Shown here: piece after piece, positions 1 through 12,627 of the stretch
Numbering within the stretch: position 1 is the stretch's first letter
How the letters are laid out: each line of letters begins with the position of its first letter
Assembly (NCBI GenBank): GCA_037178855.1
Contig: JASJZC010000002.1
Location: 3,410,001 to 3,474,000, forward strand
DNA length: 64,000 nucleotides
Reading direction: 5' to 3'
From: Oscheius sp. JU75
Taxonomy: Eukaryota > Nematoda > Chromadorea > Rhabditida > Rhabditidae
Notes under the pieces: generated by a model
Databases searched by the model: none
What the model was told of the DNA's origin: nothing
Seen by the model: only the letters and a program-made list of their open reading frames with translations
Translations under genes and position numbers: made by a program

Positions 1-71
1 GCTTGGGAGTCAGAATTCTCGAGACCCGTTTGCTGACCAGGTAGTTCATCTTCTTCTGGTCATTCTGACTG
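1..71 (-). CDS. Possible internal exon of an unidentified gene, cut by window edge
   Basis: Read on the - strand, a TTTCAG acceptor at about 72-77 is followed by 71 nt with one open frame (contains KKMNYLVSKRVSRILTPK). No donor is visible because the window ends. It would be a gene transcribed divergently from UTP13. I do not recognise the family. The evidence is only an acceptor and a short open frame, so this is tentative. Confidence 0.25.
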
Positions 72-675
72 AAAGAGAGAGGAGTTTGGATTGGCTCTGG
101 GTGAGGGTCGAGATCAAAGAAGCCGGTTATGAGTCAAGAGAAAAGTTCTCGGATTGGGTATGAAACGGCAAGATTGGATTTAAAAAAATTCTGTTTCCTC
201 TCTTGCTTGACAATTGGTTTCTGTTTCTGAACCAAAATACAGACTTCACTATACCTTCACTGTCTGTTGAAGAATGGATCACGATTCTAGGAATGGAATA
301 GATATTCCCGATCAAAAAAAACTTGTGAAAAAAGCAGTCGTAAAGCTGCCTAGCATGTTAATCTTCTCAACTACTATTTGCACGGCATCTCAGCCTTCGT
401 TCTAGAGTCTAACTGCTGTCAACTTCTCCTATTCTATCCCTAGAATGTTCTCAAACTGGAAGAGCCGAAGATCGAGACGAAAAACTAGCAGAAAGACAGC
501 CCATTCGGTAGAAAGCTTGCCCTGAGAACATAAAGTTAAAGGACTGCCTCTCCCCGGGTCCTGCCACGTTTCCTTCCTGGTTCAGCTGTTCTTCATTTTA
601 CCTTTTTTGAGAAAAGTTATCTATCTTCTAGCAATTTTCCTTGTTTGCCCAACAGTAATTCTTCGTTTTTAGCCG
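72..675. other. Intergenic region upstream of UTP13
   Basis: About 600 bp between the possible edge exon and the UTP13 start codon. I see no convincing exon. It probably holds the UTP13 promoter. A TTTTTAG at 665-672 lies three bases before the UTP13 ATG and could be a spliced-leader acceptor (inference). Confidence 0.4.
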
Positions 676-3600
676 ATGAAAGAGCTCGTAAAAGAATTGG
701 CCATCAAGAGGACGATCGGCTCCTTCTTCACGGGCGGAATTGTCGAGTGGAGCGCGAATGGAAAGTTCCTGTACTCGACCTGCACAAACGTGGTTAAAAT
801 CATCAATTTGGACGACAATTTATCAACGTAGACTCATTTTGTCACCAAACATACCCTATGTTACAGGAGTATCATAGGAGATGGCGAAGAAAATCTCAGC
901 ATTACGTGTATCTGCATCGACAATACGAAAATGCGACTTCTGGTCGCCTACAACAATCAGCTGGTTCGTTTTTAGTCCATTCCCTGGTTTCTGAATCATA
1001 TTTTGCAGGTCAGAGAATATTCCCTCCCCACAGAATCAAATCCAAGTCCAGCCATCGCTAGGACATGGAAAAGCAGTCACACGGCGCCGATTCTCGTCAT
1101 GAAATTCAGCGATGACGGATCACAGCTTGCCACGGGATCTGCCGATCACAATATCAAGGTACACTTTGATCTGTTTTTACTGTTTTCAGTCTTGAAATCA
1201 GTCTGCGAGAAAACCTTCCACATTGGAAACCATTACATAGATCCGATGGGCCAACGAGGCCCTTGCAGCATAGCGCAGTCGATTAGATTGTGACGAGAAT
1301 CAGGGTTTGATCCCATTTAAGCCAAAAAGTATACATTTTTCTTGAAATCACTCGTGAAGCACTTTTTGGAGGTAGCATTCTTGGTCAGAATTTTAGTTTT
1401 ACTAGTGCAAGAGCTCCTAAAGTTAAGCGTTGACTTTATTTGGCAATTCTTGAAGCTACTGCAGATTTGAAGCGTGTACGGCTACGAATATGGCGCGAAA
1501 CGTGGAAATTCAAAGTTATGTAAATCCGCTTTTTTCGAAGTTTTCCACCTATTTTACCGCAGAATGTCAAAAAAATGAATCAGTGCAAATACAAGGATTG
1601 GAAATAGCGCGAAAATAATGGAAACGGTAGCTAGTTTGGCAATAGCCGGACGCTTCCTTCGTCCAGCAAAAATACGGTATTGAGATCCCCTCAGTCCTCA
1701 CTACATGCCTAAAACACGTTTTGCAGATATGGGACATGAACCAGCAGCACTGCACCCACACTCTAAAAGGAGAAGACGTCATCACGACGCTGCACTTCAT
1801 CCGCGACAATCGTCTCCTTGCCGGCTACATAAATGGACAGGTGAACCTCTTTGATCTCAACAAGGGAGCGCTGAAGAAGCTCGCCCATACTTGGAACAAT
1901 CATACCAGGTTTTTTTTATTTTCTTTGTATCCAAATATCATCACTTTTCAGTCATATCACATCGATAGTAGTCTTGAACAAGGGCCGACGAGCGGCCTTC
2001 GTGTCCCGGGATCAAACCATGTCGCTCGTCGATGTGGAAAATCGCGAAAAGTTGAAGACTCTGCCTCTTTTCGAGTCGGTCGAGGCAGCCGTTTTGGCCC
2101 ATAATGGCAACATTGTGACAGTTGGAGAGAGCGGCGTCGTGAAGGAATGGATCGTAGAGACGGCCAAGAACATTCGCAGCAAAACTATCACCAGGTTTTT
2201 TGTTTTTGTAGCGTAGAAATAAGGAAATTCCAGAAGCCGACTGGACTCTCTGGCCTACAACCCAATTCGCGATCAACTTCTGACAGTTTCGGCAGAGGAG
2301 AACATCTTTGTTGTCAATTTTGCCGATTTCGGTGTCGCGAGACAAATTGTTGGCTTTCAAGACGAAGTTAGTACTCTTTTTAAAGTTTTTGAAAAAAAGG
2401 TCATTTTAGATCTATTCGTGCTGCCTGTTCGGCAAGGAAGAATCTCACGTGGCGGTGGCCTCGAACAGCCACGACATCCGTCTTTACGACACGACGACCT
2501 GGGACTGTCAGCTGGTTCCCGGGCATTCGGAGAATGTTCTTCACGTCGCCGCCGCGAACTGGGACCGAAATCTGCTCGCTTCCTGCTCTAAGGACAACGG
2601 CATCGTTCTATGGCGATTGACAAGTACTTTTCCAGTTTTTTTTAATTATTGAATTGTGTCTCAGTTGCGAAAAAAGACGGTCCTTCTACTCTGCTCCCGG
2701 TCGCCAGCGCCACAGGCCACACAAACTCTGTTAACGCTGTCCGTTTCTCCCACACTCACAAGGCGCCGTTCCTTCTCTCCGTCTCGGCCGATACGACGCT
2801 GAAATTGTGGGGACTAGGCGAAGTTGAGCTGAAAAAAACCCAACAGGACGTCGAAGATTTGTAATTTGAATTGTTACGTTGGAAAATATCCCTTTCAGAC
2901 CGAAAATCCACTGTTCCTCGACTCTCGTAGCCCATGCGAAGGAAGTCATGTGTCTGGATGTCTCCCTCTCGGACAACATCTGCGCTACGGGCGGAATGGA
3001 CAAGATGGCCAAGCTGTGGCACATCAACACGAAGAAGATGCAGCTTGGAATTGCCGGCAATCTCACCGGACATCGTCGTGGTGTCGCCGACGTCAAATTC
3101 GCGCCGAATGCACAGAAGGTTGTCACCTGTAGTGGCGACATGACCATCAAGATCTGGGATCTGCTGGAGAAGAACTGCCTGCAGACCTTGAGCGAACATA
3201 ACTCTGCCGTCTTCAGTGTAAGTTCTTTGTGTTTTTGGATTTAAATCGAGCATTTGCAATAATGGCTCAGTCGGTTAGCACTCCGACTACAAAACAACGG
3301 GCCCGGCTTTGATTCCCAGGCTGGCAAAATTCTTTGTATAGTCATGAAACTTCTGGAAATACCTTCAGAACGTGTTTTGTATATTTAGTTGAGCCAGATT
3401 CGCCATTTATCCGCGCTACCCAGAACTAACAGTCGACGAAAAACAAAAAATAATTTTATGCACTCTCCAAATATATTAATTTCCAGATAATATACGTGAA
3501 TGGAGGCAATCAGCTGATTTCGGCCGACAGCGCCGGTATTTTGAAGATCTGGACCCTGAGCAGTGGAACGACGGAGAAGACCATGGAAGCCCATTCGGAG

Positions 3601-4419
3601 AAGGTAAGTCTATCCAATTATGCTTTCTGCATGTGAAATAATCTAGATTTGGTCGATTTGCGCCCGCTCAGACGAGTCGGAATACATAACGGCTGGCGGC
3701 GACGGGACTATCTCGGTCTGGAAGGACATTACCGAGGAGAAGAGGGCCGAAGAGGAGAAGAAACGCCGTCAAAAGATCGAAGAAGAACAGACACTGTCGA
3801 ATCTTCTCGATCAGGAACGCTTCCAGGACGCGCTGGAATATGCTCTCGGTCTAGTGAGACCCTACTGCTGTCTCAAGGTACTTTTTTAGTGTTTTAAAAG
3901 AAAAAAAATAAGAGTTTAGGTGATTGACAAGCTAATCGATATCGATCAACTGCGGCCCGCGCTGGCCAAGCTCGACCCGATCAAGATCCAGACGCTTCTC
4001 GACTTTGCCACCACCTGGAACACCAATTCCAGAACCTCTCAGGTATTTTTTGCTAATGTTTTTGTTCCAAAATCTCTGGAAACGATTGACAGCGAAAGTT
4101 GTAAAATATAGCAAAAATAACTTGAACGAAATGACGCCAAAACTAGTTTATGAATTCTGTTCGTGGCGAGACCCTACAGTAATCCACGAAAGAGCGGGAG
4201 TGTGAACGAGTAAAAGTTCTTGTTTTTCAGGCGAGTCAGCTTGTTCTCTACAGCATCCTGACGATCCACCCGCCCGAATTCCTCCTCAAACTGCCGAACA
4301 TCCAGAGCGTCGTCCAAGGAATGCTCCCCTACTCGAGACGTCATTTCGAACGCCTGAGCAAGGCTCGCCAAGATGTCGCCCTACTCAATTTCAGCTACGA
4401 TCAGATGCGTCTCAATTAG
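676..4419 (+). CDS. UTP13: UTP13/TBL3, WD40 subunit of the SSU processome (UTP-B)
   Basis: Thirteen exons: 676-827, 867-963, 1009-1158, 1727-1908, 1952-2194, 2234-2366, 2410-2623, 2665-2860, 2899-3217, 3487-3603, 3647-3877, 3920-4042, 4231-4419. They join in phase to give 781 aa, close to human TBL3 (about 808). WD40 repeats run through most of the protein (for example SADTTLKLWG, TCSGDMTIKIWD, GGDGTISVWKD), followed by the C-terminal Utp13 helical domain (DFATTWNTNS, LPYSRRHFERLS). FESVEAAVL and HTNSVNAV match family landmarks. Known role: nucleolar UTP-B complex, binding pre-18S rRNA early in 40S assembly. The ATG follows a TTTTTAG acceptor by three bases. Introns 3 (568 nt) and 9 (269 nt) carry tRNA-like sequences; most others are about 40 nt. 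PNO1 starts 137 bp downstream. Confidence 0.93.
1262..1325 (+). repeat. tRNA-like element in UTP13 intron 3
   Basis: A box-A-like stretch (TAGCGCAGTCGATTAG) near 1270 and a box-B-like stretch (GGTTTGATCCC) near 1303 have tRNA spacing. I cannot pair a full acceptor stem, so this looks like a tRNA pseudogene or tRNA-derived short repeat rather than a working tRNA. Confidence 0.5.
3257..3325 (+). repeat. tRNA-like element in UTP13 intron 9
   Basis: Box A-like TGGCTCAGTCGGTTAGC at about 3263 and box B-like GGCTTTGATTCCC at about 3304 are clear. The anticodon arm is enlarged and the acceptor stem does not close, so a functional tRNA is unlikely. It is the second tRNA-derived sequence in this gene. 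Confidence 0.55.
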
Positions 4420-4556
4420 TTTGTTATTGTTATGTTTTTGTTGACTCTTTTTGTTATAATAATACGGTTGTTTCTCCGCTTTTACTTTTTCATTATTGGG
4501 CTTCTTGGCCTGGCATATCTTAACTTCAGATGGTCTTTGTTTAAAAACTCGATTAG

Positions 4557-7430
4557 ATGGCCGATGATTTGCCCATGGAGGAAATGGACGACATGCCGGA
4601 GCTCATCGAGACGCTCCCGGCCCAATTGCCATCGTTGATTGAGCAGAATACTCCCGCCAGCTCCGACCAGTTCAAAACGGTACGTTTTCTTCGGCTTGTT
4701 ATTGCCCCAGAAACGTTTAACAATGCTCACACATATCGTTCCTGACTATTCCATCTAAATCGGGTATGAATGAGCTGCTGTTTTGTGCTAAGAAAATAAA
4801 AAATGTTTCTCGTGTTGCTGAGGTTTGAGCGCATTCTATCTTAGAATGCGCTCAAACCTCAGCAACACAGCGAAAAACAACAACTCAAGCGAAGGTGGGC
4901 TGAAATCGCCTGTGAACTTCCGGTTAAAATCTCGGTGAAACAGCACTGAAACGCGAAAACAAGCGGAAAAATCCCAACCTTTTACTTCGTTTTTAGTCCC
5001 TTGGTATATCTTCTCCTTCTCGAGCCATCAAAAATACGAGCATGGTGGTCGTCTCAGCAATTTTTTCCTCCTGACGCGGTTAACTGCCTCCTTTGGTTGC
5101 TTTTTACTGTTCTCTTTTTGCCATCCAAGCAATTTCGTTTAAAGTCAATACGTCGGGCAAGAATTTTATAACATGGATACGTTTTTTGGTCTCGGGGTCC
5201 GATAGAGTCGAGCACATTTTTAAGTAAGCGAATGGACCATAAATTTAGACGAAACTGGGCATAAACTTACCGTACACTCGGACTCAGGAAACAAGCAAAG
5301 TGAATCTCGAATTAGAGAGCTGGGTCCCGCGTAAAAAAGCGAGACAAATTATCAGTATTTCTTCAAGATTAGTGGATTAAATTTACGACCCGCTACTGTG
5401 TACTTTTTTTTTCGCGAAAAGACGGAGAATACGGTGGCCTCGGTGTCCTTCAGACCCTCCTCGGTGTTGCATTAATCTTGCGTGCGTTTTTTGAATTGGC
5501 GCTCGCCTTTGATGTCCTCGGCTTTATGGGGCCCGGAAAAAAAAAGCTGTTAGAGCACGAAATAATAGGGGAGAGACGCGACAGACAAGATGGGACATAT
5601 TCATCGTTTACTTCTATTGTCTCTCTGTAAATGACACCCTGTCGCGACTTTGCAAAGGACGATTAGTTGCGCTTTGGGAGGGAATATGCTGGGTGTGTAC
5701 TACTGTAAACGTTGGAGGGTTTTAGGGGAAATCGGATTGTGGGCTCGAAAACAGTCGAGCTCCATCACAAGTAGGCAGGCGTCACGGTTATTTTTTGTTT
5801 TTTATGGTCCATTCGCTTACTTTGTGCATAGGTTGCCCGCTATACCAGTCGTAACAGTAGCCCAACCTTCGTAAAAATGTATTACTGGTCCAGAATGTTC
5901 GTTCCAGAGGCGCTACTGTCTATAAAACGTGTCTTTTTCGTTTTAGGATCTGTCCCAAAGTGGAACAGTCAAGAAAAAGTACAAAACTTGATGGTGACTA
6001 AGCCAGAAATGCTACTGTAATTAGCACACTTCCTTTTCTCAAAAAGCCATGAAATTTTGGTAGAATATTATAAACCTGGGCCTTGAACTTTCGCTCCCTC
6101 TCGGTCTCTGTAATCTGGCGAAAGTGTCTGCTGTTGCCGGCCGCGAGCAGTTTTTTGCCTCCTGAAGTTTATGGCATGCTGCGCTGTCGCGGATATTAGC
6201 CGAGGCCACCCAGTCGCTGTTTTATCGAGCATTGTGGCCCCTGATGGAAAAGGCCGAAGCGTTTTTTTTAGGTTCAACGCAAAAGAAAGACGGCCGGAGA
6301 TGTGGACATGGATGACAAGACTGAAGAAGGAGAGGAGGCCAGCGGCTCGACCGAGTACCAGAAGCGTCGGAAGGGAGAAAAGGGCGAGATGAGGAAGGTC
6401 CCCGTGCCGAAACATCGCTATGCTCAGCTCAAGGAGAACTGGATCAACATTTTCACGCCAGTCGTCAAAAATCTCGGTTTACAAATCAGGTAATTTTATT
6501 ATTTATCGAACAAGGCTGCCTATTACCTCATTTAAGGGACAGAATCTTGTAAACCTCACGATAGGAACTGTCTTTCTTTTTCTCAAAAGAGCTTGTTTGA
6601 AAAGTTTGTCACTCACAAGGAGCAAACCAACGTCGTATAGTCCCCAGTGGCGCCTCTTAGCAATACACCAACTTGAACATAAAACTTTGAAGGGCTGTAA
6701 ACATCAAACAATTGCAGATTTAACATGAAGACACGGGTGGTCGAGATTCGAAATCCGCAGGACAAGGAGGACACGACGGATCTGCAGAAGGCGGCCGACT
6801 TTGTCCGTGCATTCATTCTGGGTTTCGACGTCAACGACGCGTTGGCCCTGATTCGACTCGATCATCTCTTCCTCGAGACCTTCGAGATTGCCGATGTCAA
6901 GGCCTCGTTGAAGGGAGACCATCTGAGCAGAGCCATCGGCCGTATTGCCGGTAAAGACGGACGCACGAAGCTCGTCATCGAGAACGTTACCAAGACTAGA
7001 ATCGGTTAGTCTTTTTGTCTTCTTTTTTATCTACAGAATGATTCCAGTGCTGGCCGACACGAAAATCCACCTTCTAGGAGCCTTTAACAACCTCAAATTA
7101 GCCAGAAACGCCATTTGCAGCCTTATTCTCGGTACGTTTTCTTCAGTTTCGTGTCCCAAAACCTTCAAACTTCTCGTGTGAGCTGTTTCCAGCCTTTTGC
7201 AGCGATCACAGCCTATTCAGCTGAAGATTTGATATCAGTTCTTTGAAAATGGTTCGTGGCAGGGCCCATAGACATCATTGTAGCGAACAAACATTGAATA
7301 CTCAGTCGCAATAAGTGAATTCGATCAAAGTCCCATTACTTTTACAACCAAAACATTTTCAGGATCGCCGCCGTCGAAGGTTTACGGAAATCTGCGAAAC
7401 ATCGCCACCCGAGCCAATGAGCGTCTCTAA
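4557..7430 (+). CDS. PNO1: PNO1 (Dim2/Rrp20), KH-domain 40S assembly factor
   Basis: Five exons: 4557-4679, 6272-6489, 6718-7004, 7048-7131, 7363-7430, all in phase, about 259 aa. An acidic N-terminus ([15 protein letters not shown]) precedes the conserved body: [48 protein letters not shown] and the C-terminal [18 protein letters not shown]. These are diagnostic PNO1/Dim2 blocks containing the KH-like RNA-binding fold. Known role: partner of NOB1 in cleavage at the 3' end of 18S rRNA, in nucleolus and cytoplasm. The ATG is preceded directly by GATTAG, a good trans-splice acceptor, 137 bp after UTP13, which suggests an operon of two 40S biogenesis genes (inference). Intron 1 is unusually long (1.6 kb) and holds a perfect hairpin. 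Confidence 0.93.
4812..4868. repeat. Perfect 27-bp inverted repeat with 3-nt loop
   Basis: Positions 4812-4838 are the exact reverse complement of 4842-4868, separated by TCT. It lies inside PNO1 intron 1. Such a perfect snap-back is compatible with a foldback element remnant, a small-RNA precursor or a replication-generated palindrome; the sequence alone does not decide. Confidence 0.9.
5222..5243. repeat. Left copy of 22-bp inverted repeat (partner 5801-5822)
   Basis: Exact 22-bp reverse complement of 5801-5822. The two copies bound about 560 bp inside PNO1 intron 1, as short terminal inverted repeats of a non-autonomous element would. No target-site duplication was recognised. Confidence 0.6.
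5801..5822. repeat. Right copy of 22-bp inverted repeat (partner 5222-5243)
   Basis: Exact reverse complement of 5222-5243. GCACA/TGTGC also occurs just outside each copy, so similarity may extend imperfectly outward. Confidence 0.6.
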
Positions 7431-8229
7431 AGTCTTCCCTCCCTTTTCGTTATTTTGTTACTGTTGTTAAAAGAAAACTTATCTATAATTTATTGTCAAA
7501 CATGCCACGTGCCGTCACGAAATAGTATTGTGGAGAGAGAGAATCATCGAGCTGTCAGAACCGGGGACAAAGGGGGCAACCGTAACAACATCTTAGGGAC
7601 GAGAGTGTCTTTGAGAGAGAGAGAGCCCGATTGTTATTACTGGAGGGGATTGAATCCCACCCGGGGAAAGAGGGATTAAATCCCATATAAAAAAAGTGAG
7701 TATGACATGAATAATAAGGGGGGGAAACAACTCGATTAAATCGAGAGAAAACTATAAAAAGTGGGAATATGTATGGCTGACTAACAAACAGAGTAAGATT
7801 ACACGCGGAAAAGACTGGCAGACTGACTGCGGGTCTCAAACTGTCCACTCTTAGCTCATTTTCGCCAAAATGGTCTGAATTTGGGCTATTAGTGCCGGGA
7901 CCCAAATTTGAAATCCCAAAATGGCGGAAGAGAAGATTTTTAAAAAAAAATTTTTTTAAAAGATTTTTTTTTTTAAAAAACTAAAATAAAGAATTTTTAA
8001 GTAAGCTAAGAGTGGACAGCTGCAATTTAGCCCCTTTCCGAGCTCTAGAAGCCAAGAAAAGAAGGAAGGGCCGCCTATTGCCAAGACCCCGTCTCTGTCT
8101 CGTATGACCTCCCTAAGAAATAGCATATATATGAGTCTTACCAAAAGCCGGGGATGTCGGCGTAGAGGACGGCAAGCGTATGACAGAATAAGGGTGAACA
8201 AGGGGGGACTCTCTCGATCTACTGGTGGT
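7431..8229. other. Intergenic between convergent PNO1 and mab-3-like genes
   Basis: About 800 bp holding both 3' ends. It has a GAGAGAGA stretch near 7615, two short palindromes of the form GGGATTNAATCCC at 7648-7680, and an A/T-rich run at 7937-7990. No exon seen. Confidence 0.5.
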
Positions 8230-11200
8230 TCAACTGTTGTAGTTGTGGATGGCCTGAAGAGCCATCTCGACAAAGGCCGGATTGGTCTGCATCATCTGGG
8301 TTAGAAGGAATTGATTGAAGCTGGGAATCGGGGGTAGACGAGGCATGATCGGCATCGGAAGAGGACGCATGGCCAGAGGCTGAAGCAGCGGGATGGGAGG
8401 AGTGGTCAGGATGATGTCCGGAGAAGGGCTGCCGGCCGACTCTGGAATTGGGTCTTTAGCCTGGTTTGGTACGGGTTACTGATCAGAAACATTTACTGGA
8501 TTGACTACTACTAGTCTATTGTACTTGTATCTAGAGGAGATTGACTCTAGCCATAACTACTCAATCAGGACTCGGAAAGCTCTAGGTTTGGACGTTGAAG
8601 AAATTGTTTGTTCACCAATAGAACTGGCTCCCGAACATGTCCAGTATACCCACCGGTACTAATAACTACTCTTAGCGAGTACATTTTTATGACTAGCTAG
8701 CTGAAACAGTCACCGTTCGGATCGCTTGAAAGTCAGTTGTGTGCATTGAGATAAGCAGCCAGTTATATACTCGACTACCGAAGTGACTCATTCCTCTCAT
8801 ATTTTTTAGCCAGGATATCAGACTCCATCTCAAGATTACAGAGCTTGACTATCTCTCAAGAACTTCGGGATCGCTCCTAAGCTCGTACTAAACGAACCAT
8901 ACTTGCTAATTACAAGAGTAACTATTCTCCGATCAACAGAGTCTACTGGACGCTTGTGTGCTGCATGAAACGCACTTTCCATTGGTCACGAATCCGTCAA
9001 AGTAATTGCTTGCTGTTTCAAAATATCGAGGTTCTCATACTTGCTAGTTACTCGTCTTAAGTTACACTACTAAAAGTTATATTTAGATATTTGTAGTTAC
9101 AATTAGTACCTCGAGGGATGTGCGTCCAGTGTAATACACAAGAACCGTCTACTAATCTAATCATGCCACCCTGACTCTTCCTTGAAAACTCACCACTAGC
9201 ACTGCTGTCATGAACGCTGTCGATAGAGTTTCTTCCCTCTCCCAGAAGTCTGGCTCTCTGCTGGTTCCTTCGAAGCTTGATTTGCTTGGCCATGATGTCA
9301 CGGCGATGACAGACGAGTTGGCACTGAAAAATTCTCTCTCTGTACGCTTGGATAGGTGCGTCGGAATGCCGTCGCATCACGACTATTTTTCTGGTCACGA
9401 CGCGACGCTTAGCCTACTGTAAAGACTGATGATCAGTTAAGCGGAAGCCTGGCAAACATTTGCGCCAACAGCTGTCTTTTCCGCGAGGACGCGGGTTCGT
9501 TTTTTGCGTACAGTATGATGCATTGAGAGTCGTCAAACGCAACGTCTATGTCGCGTTTTACGAGCAGTCTCTACAGTAGGCCTCTTTGCTCAAGGACACA
9601 CTCAAAAAACGCCTGCGGAGGGCTATTGATTCGTGTCTTTTACCTTCTCACATTCGCACAGGAAGAACTGACACTGGTTCTTCTTGTGTCCTCGCAGAGC
9701 GGTGACGATGCCGTGAGCCTGAATTGAGGGTTGAGGAAAAATGAGGATGAGAACTGACGTTGCATCTGGCACAGTTGGGAGTACGCTCCTTTCGTCCGGA
9801 TGTGTTCTTCTGGATACGGCCACCGCTGGGCTGAAAATGATGAATGGTACTGGGACATAAGACATCGAAGCAGTGACTACACTTTTACCATGACCCTGTC
9901 AGATGCTCCTTTCTTATCCTATCAACCTATCCTGTCTCTGTCCATCTGACACCCTTATATCTTGTTAAGATACATTGGGACTCATGGCAGCAATTGACAT
10001 GTCACCCGGCTCACAATCTATCTGGCAACATATTCAATAGTACGAGAGTGGTTTGCTCAATCCTATTTTTCAGAATCATCTACGCCTACGTCTACTAGTC
10101 AGAGAAACGATGAGTCACACCCGTACCCTTTTGAAAACTGAGCTTTTATCGTGACAGTTTTGGAAGACCAATAGATAGAGAAGATGTCAAAATGCATCTA
10201 CTCTGTCTACAGTGTCTGTCAATTCTCGACTGTTGACTGTCTGACCAAAAGGTGTCCACATTGAAGACGACTCACATTCTTGAGCTTGTTGTTGAGCTGA
10301 CGACGAGTCTCGACCATGCTGCAGTTAGTACAGCTGCAGGCCGAGTGGCGGCAGTAAGGCTTGTGTCCCTTCCTCGGATGGAACTCGTCGTGGTTCAGAC
10401 AGCGCTGACAGTAGTACTGTTTCTCTTTCGAGGTCAGAATTCGTCCATGGGGAAGAGGAGGAGGAGCAGGGCTAAGAGCAAGGACGTCGATCTCGTCCAT
10501 CTCTTGGTTATCTACAAAGGGAACATTTTGCAACAACGGATCACTAGATAGCGATGATGAAGGTCAAACAAAACAAATGTGTGTCGTCGGGAGAGCGAAA
10601 GCAGGCAGGCGAACACTGCCATATTTTTTCAGCAGATACTGCCGTTTTTTTTTCAACTTGGCCTGCCTATCTTCATCCGAAATCTCATCGGTGGCTTTGG
10701 CAAAACTGGATAAAAGGGCAAACCAAGGGGTTCGGCTATTTTGGTTCGATCCGCGCTTGGGGAAGCTGGACTTTTACCCAGTTTTCTTACACGCTCGGGA
10801 ATAACCAACAAACAATCCATTATCATTTCTGTTGCAGTGACATCCGCCCAAATCTCTAGGTTTCGTAGTATTCTTACCAGACTACGCTACTGATTTTCGT
10901 GATATCGACAGGGATCCACTATCGTCGTGTTCAAACATTCAAAAGTATGGTTCACGATACTTCTCTGTTTCAATAGACCTATTCATTGTCTAACACGAAT
11001 GTATGAAGAAGATTGATTCAATGATATAGGTACTCTCGAAGATCACTCTTGAAGAGCACTTTGAGTGGCTGAACCTATTGAACTCAATATCATGGCATGG
11101 TCATCTGTCCTGTCCTGTCTTTCTTAACTCTAAGGCTCTCATTTGGCTTTTCTTCTTACTTTTGGCGTCAACCAAATTATAAGTTCTAACTAGGAAGAGA

Positions 11201-12627
11201 CAGTAGAAGGATATTCTCATCTTCAATGTGAAATCATATCTTGCTCGCCTCATAGAAAATGATTGCATGCTGAGAGTCCAAGGACATCAAACTCGAGATA
11301 CATGAGTATAATTATTACCGTGATGTGAGTATTCCATCGTGTCTCTCTTGAAATGTCTGTTTACGCAGTTCTGATTATACGGTATGACTTCGAGGGCGAG
11401 GCTCATTACAGAGGAGAAGGGGGTGCTAAAATTGTAACAAGCCAGTGGTTTTTTGCCAAAGAGGCTGCAATAAAGATACAGTAGACCTCGAGTGGCAAAG
11501 AGATTAATTGGCAAACTGCTTCGCGGCGGGACCATAAATTGTGGCTGAACTCGGCGCCGCGAGCTCATCTCTCAACCAGGCAAAAAAAGAATCGGCCGCT
11601 GAAAAATGGACTCATTCGTCGCGGAGAGAGAATGCTGTCGGCTGTGGATGTTGCGTTCAGCGGAATTCGATTCGGGGACAAAAAAAACCCTGGGGCTGGA
11701 TTTGCGGGAGACAAAGCGATACGGTAGCTGTGGGGGAGATTCTGAACTGTTTTCTTATCAAATTACGAAAGGAGTGCAAGAGATCGGACAGCAAAAAAGT
11801 TTCTAGATTTTTTGCAACAACAAAAATATTGATCTTTTGAAAAGTGTCTGGACTATGGTAGTTACTGCTTCCAGTGGGTCCCGCTGGGAACTTTTGTTGC
11901 GTGCGAGTCTCGTCAGAAAAAGTGCTACTGACTCTCAGTCTGTCAGGTTGTGTAATAAGCGAGGAGAGCGGAAAGAAAGGACTCTGTTAAGGTTGTTAAT
12001 TGATAAGAGACTGCTGAACAGAAAGCTATGTTTTCTGTCAGCGAGCAATGTCACTATACTCGGAGCTTCCAACTTCCAAACTTTAGGAGTCAAGAAACTA
12101 TTCCTGAGTTCTGGAATGTTCCGCAAAGCTGTAGACCTTTCAAAATACTACAACTTTTCAGAACATCGTATGGCTCGAAAATTGAGGTATGAGCGGATCT
12201 TACGGTAGTTTCGTCTAGGTGCCAAGAGCTGGGAAATGGAGGAAGAGTCAACAAGGTCTAGACACCGATATCATCAAGAAGAGTCATAGCTTCTGTCTCT
12301 CTACGAATCTGTACAGTGACAGGAACAGTACAAAATATGCCAAACGGTTATAATACTATCACTGGATTATGGTAGATGTATGTTTAATGGTTTATTACTC
12401 TATCGCCAGTGGATCTGATAACCTTGAAAAAGAAGCCAGACCTGTTTTCTAACAGGGCGAGTGTGTTAAAGAAAAAGGTAACATTGGCTGTTTGGCAACA
12501 AAAACTAAAGCGAACGGAGTGATAAAGGGAGATGTACTTTTTGCACAGGTGTCTGACCGCCTACAGTTCTAGATAGAACGTTTTGGTCTCGAAGAGTAGC
12601 CTTACCTTCTTCGTGAATGGCTTGCAT
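8230..12627 (-). CDS. mab-3: MAB-3-like transcription factor with two DM domains
   Basis: Six exons on the - strand: 12606-12627, 10276-10511, 9759-9830, 9644-9718, 9194-9323, 8230-8453. All join in phase to 252 aa. DM domain 1 (exon 2) shows YYCQRCLNHDEFHPRKGHK then CRHSACSCTNCSMVETRRQL. DM domain 2 is spread over exons 3-5: CARCNAHG, IVTALRGHKKNQCQF, CECEKCQLVCHRRDIM, then the recognition helix AKQIKLRRNQQ. All Cys/His zinc ligands of the intertwined zinc module appear present in both. The Pro/Met-rich C-terminus ends in a helix-like QAIHNYNS. Two tandem DM domains are the architecture of nematode MAB-3/DMD-3, which control male-specific development; which of the two this is cannot be settled. 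The first exon (7 codons plus one base) is the least certain. Introns of 2.1 kb, 0.7 kb and 0.3 kb may hold enhancers. Confidence 0.88.
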
